Origin: Rhabdothermincola sp036846205
Lineage (GTDB): Bacteria > Actinomycetota > Acidimicrobiia > Acidimicrobiales > Acidimicrobilacustridaceae
Reading direction: 5' to 3'
Length of the DNA: 18,068 bases
Assembly: GCF_036846205.1 (NCBI RefSeq)
Contig: NZ_DAIUCK010000068.1
Span: 1 to 18,068, forward strand
Shown piece by piece: positions 1-7,550 of the stretch. Position 1 is the first letter of the stretch. Each line of letters starts with the position of its first letter. The notes beneath the pieces are model-generated. The model was given only the letters and a program-made list of their open reading frames with translations, ran no database searches and was not told where the DNA came from. The position numbers and the translations under genes are program-made.

Positions 1-27
1 CGTCCGGGCCGGGTGGGGGTCGGTACG

Positions 28-2070
28 ATGCCCGCCGTGACCGAGGCCGCGCGCGATCCCGCCGAGCGCGTCGAGGAGCTCCGCCGGCAGATCCGCCACC
101 ACGACCGCCTCTACTACGAGCTGGACGCGCCGGAGATCCCTGACGCGGATTACGACGCGCTGGTGCGTGAGCTGCGCGCGCTGGAGGACGAGTACCCCGA
201 CCTGCGCACCCCCGACTCACCGACCCAGCGGGTCGGTGGCGCGCCGTCACCCGCGTTCGCTCCGGTCGTGCACCGGGTGCCGATGATGTCGCTCGACAAC
301 GCCTTCGACGAAGCGGAGCTGCAGGCGTGGGGGGCCCGGTTGCAGCGCCGGCTGGCCGAGCTCGGCGACGGTCAGCGGGTCCATTTCGTGTGCGAGTTGA
401 AGATCGACGGTGTGGCGATCTCACTGCGGTACGAGCACGGCGAGTTGGTGCAGGCCGCGACCCGAGGCGATGGCCGGGTCGGTGAGGACGTGACCGCCAA
501 CGCGCGGGTGGTGCGTGACATCCCCGATCGGCTCGAGGGTGCGCCGCCCGTGCTCGAGGTGCGGGGCGAGATCTACATGCCCATCTCGGTGTTCGAGCGG
601 ATCAACAAGGCGCAGGTCGAGGCCGGCCAGCGCACGTACGCCAACCCCCGCAACACCGCGGCGGGCTCGCTGCGCCAGAAGGACCCGTCCGTCACCGCCA
701 CCCGGGAGCTGTCGTTCTGGAGCTACCAGCTCGGTGAGGTGCAGGGAGGGCCGGCGTTCGCCACACACCACGAGACCCTGGCGTGGCTGCGCGACCTCGG
801 CTTCCCGGTGAACCCCGAGATCACCGTGCTCGAGGAGCTTCCCGCCGTCTACGAGTTCTGCCAGCGCTGGGAGGCGAACCGGCACTCGCTGCCCTACGAG
901 ATCGACGGTGTCGTGGTGAAGGTCGACGAGCTCGACGTGCGAGAGCAGCTCGGTTCCACGAGCAAGGCACCACGCTGGGCGATCGCCTACAAGTTCCCAC
1001 CGGAGGAGCGCACGACGCTGCTCAAGGACATCATGGTCTCGATCGGTCGCACCGGCCGAGCCACGCCGTTCGCGGTGCTTGAGCCGGTCTTCGTCGGCGG
1101 GTCCACGGTGGGTCTCGCCACCCTCCACAACGAGGACCAGGTGCGGGAGAAGGACGTGCGGCCGGGTGACATCGTGATCGTGCGCAAGGCGGGTGAGGTC
1201 ATTCCCGAGGTCGTGGGCCCGGTGCTCGCGGACCGGCCGAAGGGCCTGCGTCCATGGAGGTTCCCGAAGCGGTGCCCGGTGTGCGGCACCGAGCTGGTCC
1301 GCTTGGATGGCGAGGCCGACCGCCGGTGCCCCAACGAGCAGTGCCCGGCCCGGGTGGCGGGAGCGATCGAGCACTTCGCGTCGCGGGGGGCGATGGACAT
1401 CGAGGGCCTGGGCGAGCAACGGGTGCGCCTGTTCCAGCAGCTCGGCATGGTGCACGACGTGGCCGATGTGTACCACCTCGACTACGAGCGGCTGCGGTCC
1501 CTCGAGGGCTTCGGTGAGGTGTCGGTGGCGAACCTGCGCAACGCGATCGAGGCGTCCAAGTCGCGGCCGCTCGCGAACCTGCTGGTGGGGTTGAACATCC
1601 GCCATCTCGGTCCCGCGGGCGCGGAGGCTCTCGCCCGTCACTTCGGCCATCTCGACCGCCTGCTCGACGCGTCGGTGGAGGAGATCGCATCGGTGGACGG
1701 CATCGGGCCGGTGATCGCCGAGAGCGTGCACGAGTGGTTCGCGAACCCCGCCAACCGGCGCATCGTCGAGAAGCTGCGAGCCGCGGGGGTGAACTTCGAG
1801 GGGCCTCGGGTTGAGCAGGTGCCCCAGACACTGGCGGGCATGTCGGTGGTCGTCACCGGCACCCTGGCGAACTACAGCCGGGAGCGCGCCGAGGAGGTGA
1901 TCAAGGCGCACGGGGGCAAGGCGCCGGGGTCGGTGTCGACGAAGACCACCGCGCTCGTCGTGGGTGAGGGACCCGGCGCCGCGAAGCTGACCAAGGCCAG
2001 GGAGCTCGGGGTCCCGATCCTCGACGAGGCAGGCTTCGAGCATCTGCTCGCGACCGGGGAGCTGCCATGA
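28..2070 (+). CDS. ligA: NAD-dependent DNA ligase LigA
   Basis: Seals nicks in duplex DNA using NAD+ during replication and repair. The 680-residue product has the full LigA order: an N-terminal Ia domain (LYYELDAPEIPDADYD, which binds NAD), the adenylation domain with the KIDG motif (Lys125 is the expected AMP-accepting lysine), an OB fold, a four-cysteine zinc finger (Cys416, 419, 434, 439), helix-hairpin-helix repeats (for example VDGIGPVIAESV) and a C-terminal BRCT domain (about 600-680). Length is normal for the family. The start is uncertain. An in-frame GTG at 13, ATG at 28 and GTG at 37 are all possible; TACGAT at 24-29 looks like a -10 element and would make GTG 37 a leaderless start. 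Its stop overlaps the next gene's start as ATGA, so the two are probably co-translated. Identity is certain; only the start is open. Confidence 0.97.
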   Translation: MPAVTEAARDPAERVEELRRQIRHHDRLYYELDAPEIPDADYDALVRELRALEDEYPDLRTPDSPTQRVGGAPSPAFAPVVHRVPMMSLDNAFDEAELQAWGARLQRRLAELGDGQRVHFVCELKIDGVAISLRYEHGELVQAATRGDGRVGEDVTANARVVRDIPDRLEGAPPVLEVRGEIYMPISVFERINKAQVEAGQRTYANPRNTAAGSLRQKDPSVTATRELSFWSYQLGEVQGGPAFATHHETLAWLRDLGFPVNPEITVLEELPAVYEFCQRWEANRHSLPYEIDGVVVKVDELDVREQLGSTSKAPRWAIAYKFPPEERTTLLKDIMVSIGRTGRATPFAVLEPVFVGGSTVGLATLHNEDQVREKDVRPGDIVIVRKAGEVIPEVVGPVLADRPKGLRPWRFPKRCPVCGTELVRLDGEADRRCPNEQCPARVAGAIEHFASRGAMDIEGLGEQRVRLFQQLGMVHDVADVYHLDYERLRSLEGFGEVSVANLRNAIEASKSRPLANLLVGLNIRHLGPAGAEALARHFGHLDRLLDASVEEIASVDGIGPVIAESVHEWFANPANRRIVEKLRAAGVNFEGPRVEQVPQTLAGMSVVVTGTLANYSRERAEEVIKAHGGKAPGSVSTKTTALVVGEGPGAAKLTKARELGVPILDEAGFEHLLATGELP

Positions 2071-2717
2071 CCATCGAGGCGATCGTGTTCGACTTCGGAG
2101 GGGTGTTCACCCCGTCGCCGTTCGACGCCCTCCGAGCCGTCGGCGAAGAGGTGGGTGCGACCTTCGAGGATGCGCTCGACATCGTGTTCGGCCCGTACGA
2201 CCGCGACACCGACCACCCCTGGCACCGCTGCGAGCGAGGCGAGCTGGATCTCGAGACGGCGAGAGCGGAGATCCGTGCCCTGGGGTCGGCTCGGGGCCTG
2301 GAGATCGAGCTGTACGACCTGCTCAAGTACCTGGCCAGCGATGACGGGGGCGTGCGCACCGCGGTCGTGGAACGCACCCGCCGCCTGCGGGAGCAGGGCT
2401 ACCTCACCGGTCTGGTAACCAACAACGTCGCCGAGTTCCGCGAGTACTGGCGGGCGATGTTGCCGGTCGACGAGCTGTTCCATGCCGTCGTCGACTCCAG
2501 TGAGGTGGGCCTGCGCAAGCCCGACCCGGCCATCTACGAGTTGGCGCTCGAGCGGCTCGGTGGCGTCGCGCCGGAGCGGGCGGTGTTCCTCGACGACTAT
2601 CCGGGCAACGTGGAGGCGGCTCGCCGGGTGGGCATGCACGGCGTCGTGGTGGGCAGCGACCCCGCCGGTGCGCTGGCGGAGCTCGAAGTGCTGCTCGACG
2701 CCGCTACACCACGGTGA
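2067..2717 (+). CDS. HAD-family hydrolase (subfamily IA-like phosphatase)
   Basis: A 216-residue haloacid dehalogenase-superfamily hydrolase, probably a cytoplasmic small-molecule phosphatase of unknown substrate. All four HAD motifs are visible: motif I FDFGGVF with nucleophile Asp9, motif II TNN (Thr118), motif III Lys151 in LRKPDP, and motif IV FLDDYPGN (Asp176/Asp177). Motif I has Gly at position 11 in place of the second Asp of the usual DxD. Several IA members related to YihX and the N-terminal domain of epoxide hydrolase also have DxG there, so this need not mean loss of activity. A helical cap lies between motifs I and II (about residues 15-105). The ATG overlaps the ligA stop by ATGA, so it is likely in the ligA transcript. 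Its 3' end overlaps the convergent - strand gene by 14 nt. The substrate cannot be read from the sequence. Confidence 0.9.
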   Translation: MTIEAIVFDFGGVFTPSPFDALRAVGEEVGATFEDALDIVFGPYDRDTDHPWHRCERGELDLETARAEIRALGSARGLEIELYDLLKYLASDDGGVRTAVVERTRRLREQGYLTGLVTNNVAEFREYWRAMLPVDELFHAVVDSSEVGLRKPDPAIYELALERLGGVAPERAVFLDDYPGNVEAARRVGMHGVVVGSDPAGALAELEVLLDAATPR

Positions 2718-3156
2718 AGCACCAGGTGCGCACGTCCACCGAAGTGGGGTTCTCGACCGGCCAGAGGTGCGCGGTCAGGCAGGTCTCTCCTGCCGGCCAA
2801 CGCTCGTAGGCCCGGCCCGGCCCCGGGGTGAAGGTGACGGTGTTCAGACCCCGCTCCACCACGACCTGATCGAGGGGCAGGGGCACCCCGTTCACCGACA
2901 GCTCCGCCTGGTAACCGGGAGCCAGGTCGATGCCGACGGTGGCCTGCTGGACGATCTGCGAGTCGTCGCTGGGGATGAGCGCCTCCACGCCTCCACCGGC
3001 CTGGCTCGGTGATCCTCCCTCGCCCACCACGACCAGCACCGCCACCGCCCCGGCGACCACCGCCGCCACGAGCGCGCCGACCCCCCACAGCCAGCGTGGG
3101 TACTGGACGCGGACCGGTCGGGCGGAGCTGGCGGTGGGGTCGGGGTGATCGTTCAC
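2704..3156 (-). CDS. Hypothetical single-pass membrane protein with extracellular domain
   Basis: A 150-residue protein of no family I recognise. A proline- and serine-containing cytoplasmic N-terminus (about 1-21) is followed by one hydrophobic helix (about 22-45, WLWGVGALVAAVVAGAVAV) and an outside domain of about 100 residues. That domain looks beta-rich (AELSVNGVPLPL, LNTVTFTPGPG) and has two cysteines (ETCLTAH, RTWCFTVV) that could form a disulfide. The start chosen is GTG 3156. The open frame continues much further upstream, but only as antisense to the kinase gene, which is not credible. CACAAT (3163-3168 read on the - strand) ends 7 nt before this GTG, so the mRNA may be leaderless. 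It is divergent from the PASTA kinase over a 129-bp gap, so a role at the cell envelope or as a partner of the kinase is possible but only inferred. Confidence 0.75.
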   Translation of the reverse strand: MNDHPDPTASSARPVRVQYPRWLWGVGALVAAVVAGAVAVLVVVGEGGSPSQAGGGVEALIPSDDSQIVQQATVGIDLAPGYQAELSVNGVPLPLDQVVVERGLNTVTFTPGPGRAYERWPAGETCLTAHLWPVENPTSVDVRTWCFTVV

Positions 3157-3162
3157 ACCGTC

Positions 3163-3168
3163 ATTGTG
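3163..3168 (-). promoter_or_regulatory. Candidate -10 element for the hypothetical membrane protein gene
   Basis: On the - strand this reads CACAAT, fitting the actinobacterial nAnnnT pattern, and lies 6 nt before GTG 3156. No clear -35 is seen. This is inferred from spacing alone. Confidence 0.3.
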
Positions 3169-3273
3169 TCGGGTCCACTCCGGGTCGGGACCGCAGCCGA
3201 CGGGGTTGGAGGCCGCCGCTGGGCTGGGGTGATGGTCGCCCCGCGGGTACGCGAATGACAGGCCTGTAACTAC

Positions 3274-3279
3274 TACGTT
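3274..3279 (+). promoter_or_regulatory. Candidate -10 element for the PASTA kinase gene
   Basis: TACGTT matches TAnnnT, and its last base is 7 nt before the first base of GTG 3286, so transcription would begin at or next to the start codon. No Shine-Dalgarno sequence precedes GTG 3286, which fits a leaderless mRNA. No convincing -35 hexamer is seen. Confidence 0.35.
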
Positions 3280-3285
3280 GGAACG

Positions 3286-5244
3286 GTGGCCATCTCCCGC
3301 ATGGTCGACCGGGTCGGTCAGGTGCTCGGAGGGCGCTACCGGTTGGTCGCCCCCATCGGCACCGGCGCGTCCGCGTCCGTGTACCTGGCCGACGACGTGA
3401 CCTTGCGCCGGCGGGTGGCGGTGAAGATCCTGCACGACGCGCTGGCCGACGATGCGGCCTTCCTCAAGCGGTTCCGGGCCGAGGCCCAGGCGGCCGCGGC
3501 CATGAACCACCCGCACGTCATGGCGGTCTTCGACTGGGGCCAGGACGACGTGCCCTACCTGGTCACCGAGTACCTCGGGGGTGGCAGCCTCCGGGGGATG
3601 CTCGACCTCGGGCGTCGACTCGACCCCGCCCAGGCGCTGCTGGTCGGCCTGGAGGCGGCCCGCGGGCTGGAGTACGCGCACCGGCGGGGCTTCGTGCACC
3701 GCGACATCAAGCCCGCCAACCTGCTCTTCGACGAGGAGGGGCGGCTGCGCATCGCGGATTTCGGCTTGGCGCGGGCGCTCGCGGAGGCGGCCTGGACCGA
3801 ACCCATGGGCGCGGTGCTGGGCACCGCCCGGTACGCCTCTCCCGAGCAGGCGCGGGGCGTCACCCTCGACGGGCGCAGCGACGTGTACTCCCTCGGTCTG
3901 GTGCTCATCGAGGCCGTCACCGGCGAGGTGCCCTTCTCGAGCGACACCACCCTGGGCACCCTGATGGCCCGGGTCGACCGGCCGCTCGCGGTGCCCGAGG
4001 CCCTGGGCCCGCTGGTGCCCGCGCTCGAACGGGCCGGCGAGCCCGACCCGGCCCGCCGGGTCGACGCGGCCGGCTTCGCCGAGTTGCTGATGGCGGCCGC
4101 GTCCGAGCTCGAGCGTCCCGCGCCGCTGCCGCTGGCCGGTGCGATGGCGGTGGACCTGGCCGGGGGTGACGATCGTGATCCCACCACCCAGTTCGTGGCC
4201 GAGCGCCGGGTGCTGGGCGAGCTCGAGCCCGAGATCATGACCGCCCCACCCGGCACCACCACCGACGGCATCACGATCCTGCACGAGGGCGACGGCCAGC
4301 CCGAGACCCGCCGGGTCGAGCGCTCGCCGGCCGTGGCTCCGGGCCCGGCTCGGGAGCGGCGGCGTCGCTGGCCCGTGGTGCTGGGGGTGCTCCTGCTGCT
4401 CGGTGCGCTGGCCGGCGCGGGCGCCTACTGGTGGTTCGAGGTCCGCGAGGTCGCCCACGCCGTACCGGATCTCGTTGGCACGAACGTGGCCGACCTCGAG
4501 AGCGCGACCGCCGGCACGGGCTGGGTGGTGGAGCGCACCGACACCCGCCAGGACGGCACGGTGCCAGGCCAGATCGTGTCCCAGGACCCGGCGGCGGGCA
4601 CCTCGCTCGTCGAGGGTGGCGTGCTGCGGGTCACGGTCTCGCTGGGTCCCACCCTGGTGGCGGTGCCCACGAACCTGCTGGGCATGCCCCTGTCGGAGGC
4701 CGAGGCCCAGCTCGCGGCCGCCGGCCTGGCGGTGGGTGAGGTGACGAAGGTGCCGAGCGAGGACGTCCCGGCCGGAGTGGTGGTGGCGCTCGGTGACAAC
4801 GTCCCGGTGGAGTTGCCCAAGGGTGATCGGGTGCCGCTGGTGGTGTCGGGGGGACCCCTGCCGCGCACCGTGCCCGACGGGCTCATCGGCCAGACCGCGG
4901 ATGCGGCTCAGGCCCGGCTGGAGGAGCTGCGGCTGGTGGTCAAGCGGGTGCCGCGCTCCGATGAGACCGTTCCCGCGGGCGTCGTGCTCGAGGTCGATCC
5001 GGGTGCCGGCACGATGGTGGCCCGCGACTCCACGGTGACCCTGGTGGTGTCGAGCGGGCCGCCGACCATCCCGGTGCCGGACGTGCGCGGCCTCTCCGCG
5101 GTCGAGGCGGCCAAGCGGCTGGAGGGCGCCGGACTGGTGGTGTCGTCCACCCAGGGCTCCCCGGCCAAGCCGGTCACCGGCACCAATCCGTCGGCGGGCA
5201 CGCAGGTGCGCCGGGGCAGCTCCGTGGTGATCATCACAAGCTGA
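3286..5244 (+). CDS. PknB-type transmembrane Ser/Thr protein kinase with four PASTA domains
   Basis: A 652-residue membrane kinase that phosphorylates proteins on Ser/Thr and probably senses peptidoglycan fragments outside the cell. The kinase domain (about 17-280) has a glycine-rich loop (IGTGASASV), ATP-binding Lys47 (VAVKIL), HRDIKPAN with catalytic Asp140, DFG with Asp158, and the P+1 loop GTARYASPEQ. It therefore looks active. A linker of about 65 residues precedes an Arg-rich stop (RERRRR) and one membrane helix (about 362-384). Four PASTA repeats follow, starting near residues 393, 460, 529 and 597, and the protein ends with the last repeat. The start is GTG 3286, placed directly after a -10-like TACGTT; ATG 3301 is the alternative. 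The usual cell-wall neighbours of pknB (rodA, pbpA, FHA genes, PP2C phosphatase) are not present, so whether this is the main PknB or a paralogue is unknown. Confidence 0.95.
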   Translation: MAISRMVDRVGQVLGGRYRLVAPIGTGASASVYLADDVTLRRRVAVKILHDALADDAAFLKRFRAEAQAAAAMNHPHVMAVFDWGQDDVPYLVTEYLGGGSLRGMLDLGRRLDPAQALLVGLEAARGLEYAHRRGFVHRDIKPANLLFDEEGRLRIADFGLARALAEAAWTEPMGAVLGTARYASPEQARGVTLDGRSDVYSLGLVLIEAVTGEVPFSSDTTLGTLMARVDRPLAVPEALGPLVPALERAGEPDPARRVDAAGFAELLMAAASELERPAPLPLAGAMAVDLAGGDDRDPTTQFVAERRVLGELEPEIMTAPPGTTTDGITILHEGDGQPETRRVERSPAVAPGPARERRRRWPVVLGVLLLLGALAGAGAYWWFEVREVAHAVPDLVGTNVADLESATAGTGWVVERTDTRQDGTVPGQIVSQDPAAGTSLVEGGVLRVTVSLGPTLVAVPTNLLGMPLSEAEAQLAAAGLAVGEVTKVPSEDVPAGVVVALGDNVPVELPKGDRVPLVVSGGPLPRTVPDGLIGQTADAAQARLEELRLVVKRVPRSDETVPAGVVLEVDPGAGTMVARDSTVTLVVSSGPPTIPVPDVRGLSAVEAAKRLEGAGLVVSSTQGSPAKPVTGTNPSAGTQVRRGSSVVIITS

Positions 5245-5273
5245 CCGCCCACGCGCCTCCCACGCGCCTCTCG

Positions 5274-5322
5274 GAACTGTTCATCCCGGCGCGGTCGACA
5301 GCCGCGGATCCATGAACAGTTC
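5274..5322. repeat. Hairpin repeat, copy 1 of 2 (49 bp)
   Basis: Perfect 11-bp outer arms GAACTGTTCAT / ATGAACAGTTC enclose a symmetric 5x5 internal loop, a 5-bp inner stem (CGCGG / CCGCG) and a 7-nt loop TCGACAG. Each arm holds its own small dyad, GAACnGTTC. The copy is identical to the one at 5336-5384. It lies 29 bp after the kinase stop codon and has no T-run after it. Confidence 0.9.
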
Positions 5323-5335
5323 GCCCACCACTCCC

Positions 5336-5384
5336 GAACTGTTCATCCCGGCGCGGTCGACAGCCGCGGATCCATGAACAGTTC
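5336..5384. repeat. Hairpin repeat, copy 2 of 2 (49 bp)
   Basis: Exact second copy of the element at 5274-5322, offset by 62 bp with an unrelated 13-bp spacer. Identity extends one base further at the right end, to 50 bp. It ends 50 bp before the TetR-type operator of the MFS gene. Together with the operator it accounts for most of the 209-bp gene-free stretch 5245-5453; I see no small gene there. Confidence 0.9.
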
Positions 5385-5434
5385 GGTGAGGGATTCGGCG
5401 CAGGGATCTGCCGGGAGAGTGGTGCAGGTCGTGA

Positions 5435-5450
5435 TTGACCGAGCGGTCAA
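5435..5450. promoter_or_regulatory. TetR-type operator upstream of the MFS exporter
   Basis: TTGACCG-AG-CGGTCAA is a palindrome with 7-bp perfect arms and a 2-bp centre, the typical shape of a TetR-family binding site. It ends 3 nt before ATG 5454 (15 nt before GTG 5466), so a bound protein would block transcription start. A copy with one base difference lies at 7578-7593. No TetR gene is in the window, so the regulator is unknown. Confidence 0.7.
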
Positions 5451-5452
5451 GT

Positions 5453-5458
5453 TATGGT
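5453..5458 (+). promoter_or_regulatory. Candidate -10 element for the MFS exporter gene
   Basis: TATGGT matches TAnnnT and lies directly after the operator. It contains the ATG at 5454, so if it is the -10, translation would start at GTG 5466, 8 nt downstream, on a leaderless mRNA. No Shine-Dalgarno sequence precedes ATG 5454. Confidence 0.35.
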
Positions 5459-7025
5459 GGCGAGCGTGCCTCCCGACCCCTCCACGACCGCCGCGGACGA
5501 GGCCGGGCAGCTCACCGTCGAGGCGCCGGGAGCCGACGAAGTCGCCATCGTGCCGTGGCCCCTGCTGTGGCGGGACCGCTTCCGCCGGCGGGCCGAGACC
5601 AGCGATCGCTATCCGTGGATCGTGCTCATCGCGGCGCTGTTCGGGTTGCTCTCGGTCGGTTTCCTCATCACCGTGCTGTCGGTCTCGATCACCCGCATCG
5701 CCGAGGATCTCGACACCACCCCGGACGTCCTCACCTGGATGATCACCGGCCCGATCCTGGCCTACGCGGTGATCGGTCCCGCCGCGGGCAAGCTCGCCGA
5801 CCTCTTCGGCGGCCGGCGGGTCTACCTCATCAGCATCATGGGTGTGGGCGTGTCGGCTGCGCTCACCGCGGCGGCATGGAACGCAGGATCGCTCATCGGC
5901 TTCCGGGTGCTCGGCGCAGCGCTCGGGGCGGCGATCGGGCCGGCGTCGATCTCGATGATCAACAAGCTGTTCCCGCCGCACCGGCGGGCGCTGGCACTGG
6001 GCTACTGGTCGCTCGTCGCCGCCGGGGGACCCATGCTCGGCGTGGTGATCGGCGGGCGGGCGGTCGAGGCGTGGGGGTGGAGGCTGATCTTCGAAGCGCA
6101 GGTGCCGCTTTCCCTGCTGGCCCTGGTCGTCGGGTTCCTGGTGCTGCCCGAGACCGAGCGGCGCCACGACGTCCGCTTCGACGCCGCCGGCTCCGCGGTG
6201 CTCGCCCTCGCCGTCGGGGCGCTGCTCCTCGGCCTGAACCGCGGTCCGGTGCTCGGCTGGAGCAGCTCGCTCGTGGTGGGAGCGTTCGTCGTGTCGGCGC
6301 TGGCGTCGGTGGGGTTCGTGCTGGTCGAGCGGCGGGTGCGGCACCCGCTCGTGCCGTTGCGCTACTTCCGGCGGGCGAACTTCGCGTTCCCGATCGCCAA
6401 CCAGTTCTTCGCCAACTTCGCGTACATGGGCGGCTTCATCATCACCCCGCTGTTCCTGCAGAGCGTGTTCGGCTACGGCGAGGCCCGCACCGGGGACCTC
6501 ATGGCCCCGCGGCCGCTGGCCTTCGCGATCGCCGGGCCCGTCGCCGGCTGGGTCACGGTGCGCATCGGCGAGCGGACCAACGCCGTGATCGGTGCCTCGC
6601 TGATCACCGCCTCCATGCTCGGTTTGGCCCTGGTCCAGCCGAGCTCCTCGGACTGGCTGATCGTCGGCGCGCTCGTACTGTCCGGGGTGGGGATGGGCAC
6701 CTGTGCGCCGGCCATGGCCGCCGCGGTGGCCAACGCAGTGGACGAGGTCGATCTCGGGGTGGTGGCGGCGGCCCAGCAGATGGTCGCCCAGGTCGGGGTG
6801 GTGGCCGGCATCCAGATCCTCCAGACCGTGCAGGCGGCCCGCGAGCCGGTGGCCGGTCTGGTCGGCTCGTACCACGCGGCGTTCCTCGCCGGGGCGATCG
6901 CCGCGGGCCTGGGGGTGCTGTCCGCGCTGTTCGTGCGCAGTACCCACCGGGACCGGGCGCCCGAACGCGAGCGGGGCGCCCCGGAGGGCGCCCCGCCGGC
7001 CTTGGTCGTCACCGCTCGTCGGTGA
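5454..7025 (+). CDS. MFS transporter, DHA2 (EmrB/QacA-like) drug:H+ antiporter type
   Basis: A 523-residue inner-membrane exporter of the major facilitator superfamily, likely to pump out a toxic or lipophilic compound using the proton gradient. After a hydrophilic N-terminus of about 50 residues there are many hydrophobic helices; length and spacing suit the 14-helix DHA2 group. Motif A is recognisable (GKLADLFGGRR, between helices 2 and 3), and GPMLGVVIGG resembles the antiporter motif C. The C-terminal tail of about 40 residues is charged and hydrophilic. Start: ATG 5454 is the longest likely start; GTG 5466 is the alternative if TATGGT at 5453-5458 is the -10 element. A TetR-type operator abuts the start, so expression is probably induced by a ligand of that repressor. 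The gene stands alone and is convergent with the SCP2 gene, 27 bp away. The substrate cannot be told from sequence. Confidence 0.9.
   Translation: MVASVPPDPSTTAADEAGQLTVEAPGADEVAIVPWPLLWRDRFRRRAETSDRYPWIVLIAALFGLLSVGFLITVLSVSITRIAEDLDTTPDVLTWMITGPILAYAVIGPAAGKLADLFGGRRVYLISIMGVGVSAALTAAAWNAGSLIGFRVLGAALGAAIGPASISMINKLFPPHRRALALGYWSLVAAGGPMLGVVIGGRAVEAWGWRLIFEAQVPLSLLALVVGFLVLPETERRHDVRFDAAGSAVLALAVGALLLGLNRGPVLGWSSSLVVGAFVVSALASVGFVLVERRVRHPLVPLRYFRRANFAFPIANQFFANFAYMGGFIITPLFLQSVFGYGEARTGDLMAPRPLAFAIAGPVAGWVTVRIGERTNAVIGASLITASMLGLALVQPSSSDWLIVGALVLSGVGMGTCAPAMAAAVANAVDEVDLGVVAAAQQMVAQVGVVAGIQILQTVQAAREPVAGLVGSYHAAFLAGAIAAGLGVLSALFVRSTHRDRAPERERGAPEGAPPALVVTARR
6971..6996 (+). terminator. 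Strong stem-loop in the 3' coding end of the MFS gene
   Basis: A perfect 10-bp stem (GCGGGGCGCC / GGCGCCCCGC) with a 6-nt loop CCGGAG lies inside the last codons of the transporter, about 30 nt before its stop. There is no T-run. It could protect the mRNA 3' end or aid termination between the convergent genes; it could also be a chance result of GC-rich coding sequence. Confidence 0.3.
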
Positions 7026-7052
7026 CGCAGCCTCCACGGACTGATCAGCGGC

Positions 7053-7466
7053 TCAGGCCGTGATCTCTTTGATTTTCTCGGCGATGGCCTGAGCGTTCGG
7101 GTCCGGCACGCCCTGCTGCATCGCCATCAGCTTGGTCATGTCGCCCTGGACCTTGACCTTGCCGGCCATGAACGCCTGCATGCCTGCCTGTGGGTTCTGG
7201 TCGACGAAAATGGCCTTGGCGGTCTCCCAGTCGACGGTCACGGTCAGATCGGGGTTCTCGAGATGACCGAGGTCCATCTTGAGCTCGCCGTCGGAGGTGT
7301 CCATGTGCACATGGATCTCCTCGCCGCCGTTGAACGGCGCGTCGGTGATGATCTGGTTCATCCGCACGATGTGTGCGGGGGGGTTCGCTGGCGCCGGCGC
7401 CTCGTCACGGATCTTCTTCGCTGCTTCGATCCACTCGGGGCTGAGGAACTCGTACTTCTCGGCCAC
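7053..7466 (-). CDS. SCP2 sterol-binding domain protein
   Basis: A 137-residue cytoplasmic protein made almost entirely of one SCP2 (sterol carrier protein 2) fold, which holds lipids or acyl-CoA-like molecules in a hydrophobic tunnel. Family traits seen are the beta strands of the middle (EEIHVHMDTSDGELKMDLG, PDLTVTVDWETAKAIF) and the hallmark C-terminal run AFMAGKVKVQGDMTKLMAMQ. The start is GTG 7466, chosen because AAGGAG (7472-7477 on the - strand) lies 5 nt before it. The open frame extends 15 codons further upstream, but those lack a ribosome site. A TACCGT on the - strand (7551-7556) may be its -10. The TetR-type operator at 7578-7593 lies 111 bp upstream, between this gene and the ferredoxin, and could control both. 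The natural ligand is not evident; lipid or steroid metabolism is a reasonable inference. Confidence 0.9.
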   Translation of the reverse strand: MAEKYEFLSPEWIEAAKKIRDEAPAPANPPAHIVRMNQIITDAPFNGGEEIHVHMDTSDGELKMDLGHLENPDLTVTVDWETAKAIFVDQNPQAGMQAFMAGKVKVQGDMTKLMAMQQGVPDPNAQAIAEKIKEITA

Positions 7467-7550
7467 GGACACTCCTTCTGTGACTCTCTCTGCGCTGCCC
7501 ACACCGGCCACGGACCGTTGCCGGAGCTGCCGCCACTGGCGGCGGGGGAC

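Noticed and set aside
421..2043. Long - strand open frame (540 codons) opposite ligA
   Set aside because: It is antisense to a complete, motif-bearing LigA and has a His/Arg/Gly-rich composition typical of GC-rich shadow frames.
2067..2717. Inactive HAD because motif I reads DFG and not DxD
   Set aside because: Related IA members with DxG in motif I are known, and the other three motifs are intact, so loss of activity is not supported.
3157..4458. Upstream extension of the - strand membrane protein frame
   Set aside because: It runs antisense through the kinase domain, and the translation is shadow-like; GTG 3156 is sufficient.
5274..5384. CRISPR array
   Set aside because: Only two repeat units with a 13-bp spacer, each strongly palindromic; there are no cas genes.
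5274..5384. LexA (SOS) boxes in the GAACnGTTC dyads
   Set aside because: The actinobacterial LexA box has four bases between GAAC and GTTC; here there is one. The resemblance is superficial.
5343..7037. Long - strand open frame (564 codons) opposite the MFS gene
   Set aside because: Low-complexity Arg/His/Gly/Glu translation with no domain; a shadow of the transporter gene. The + frame at 5435-7063 is likewise a shadow.
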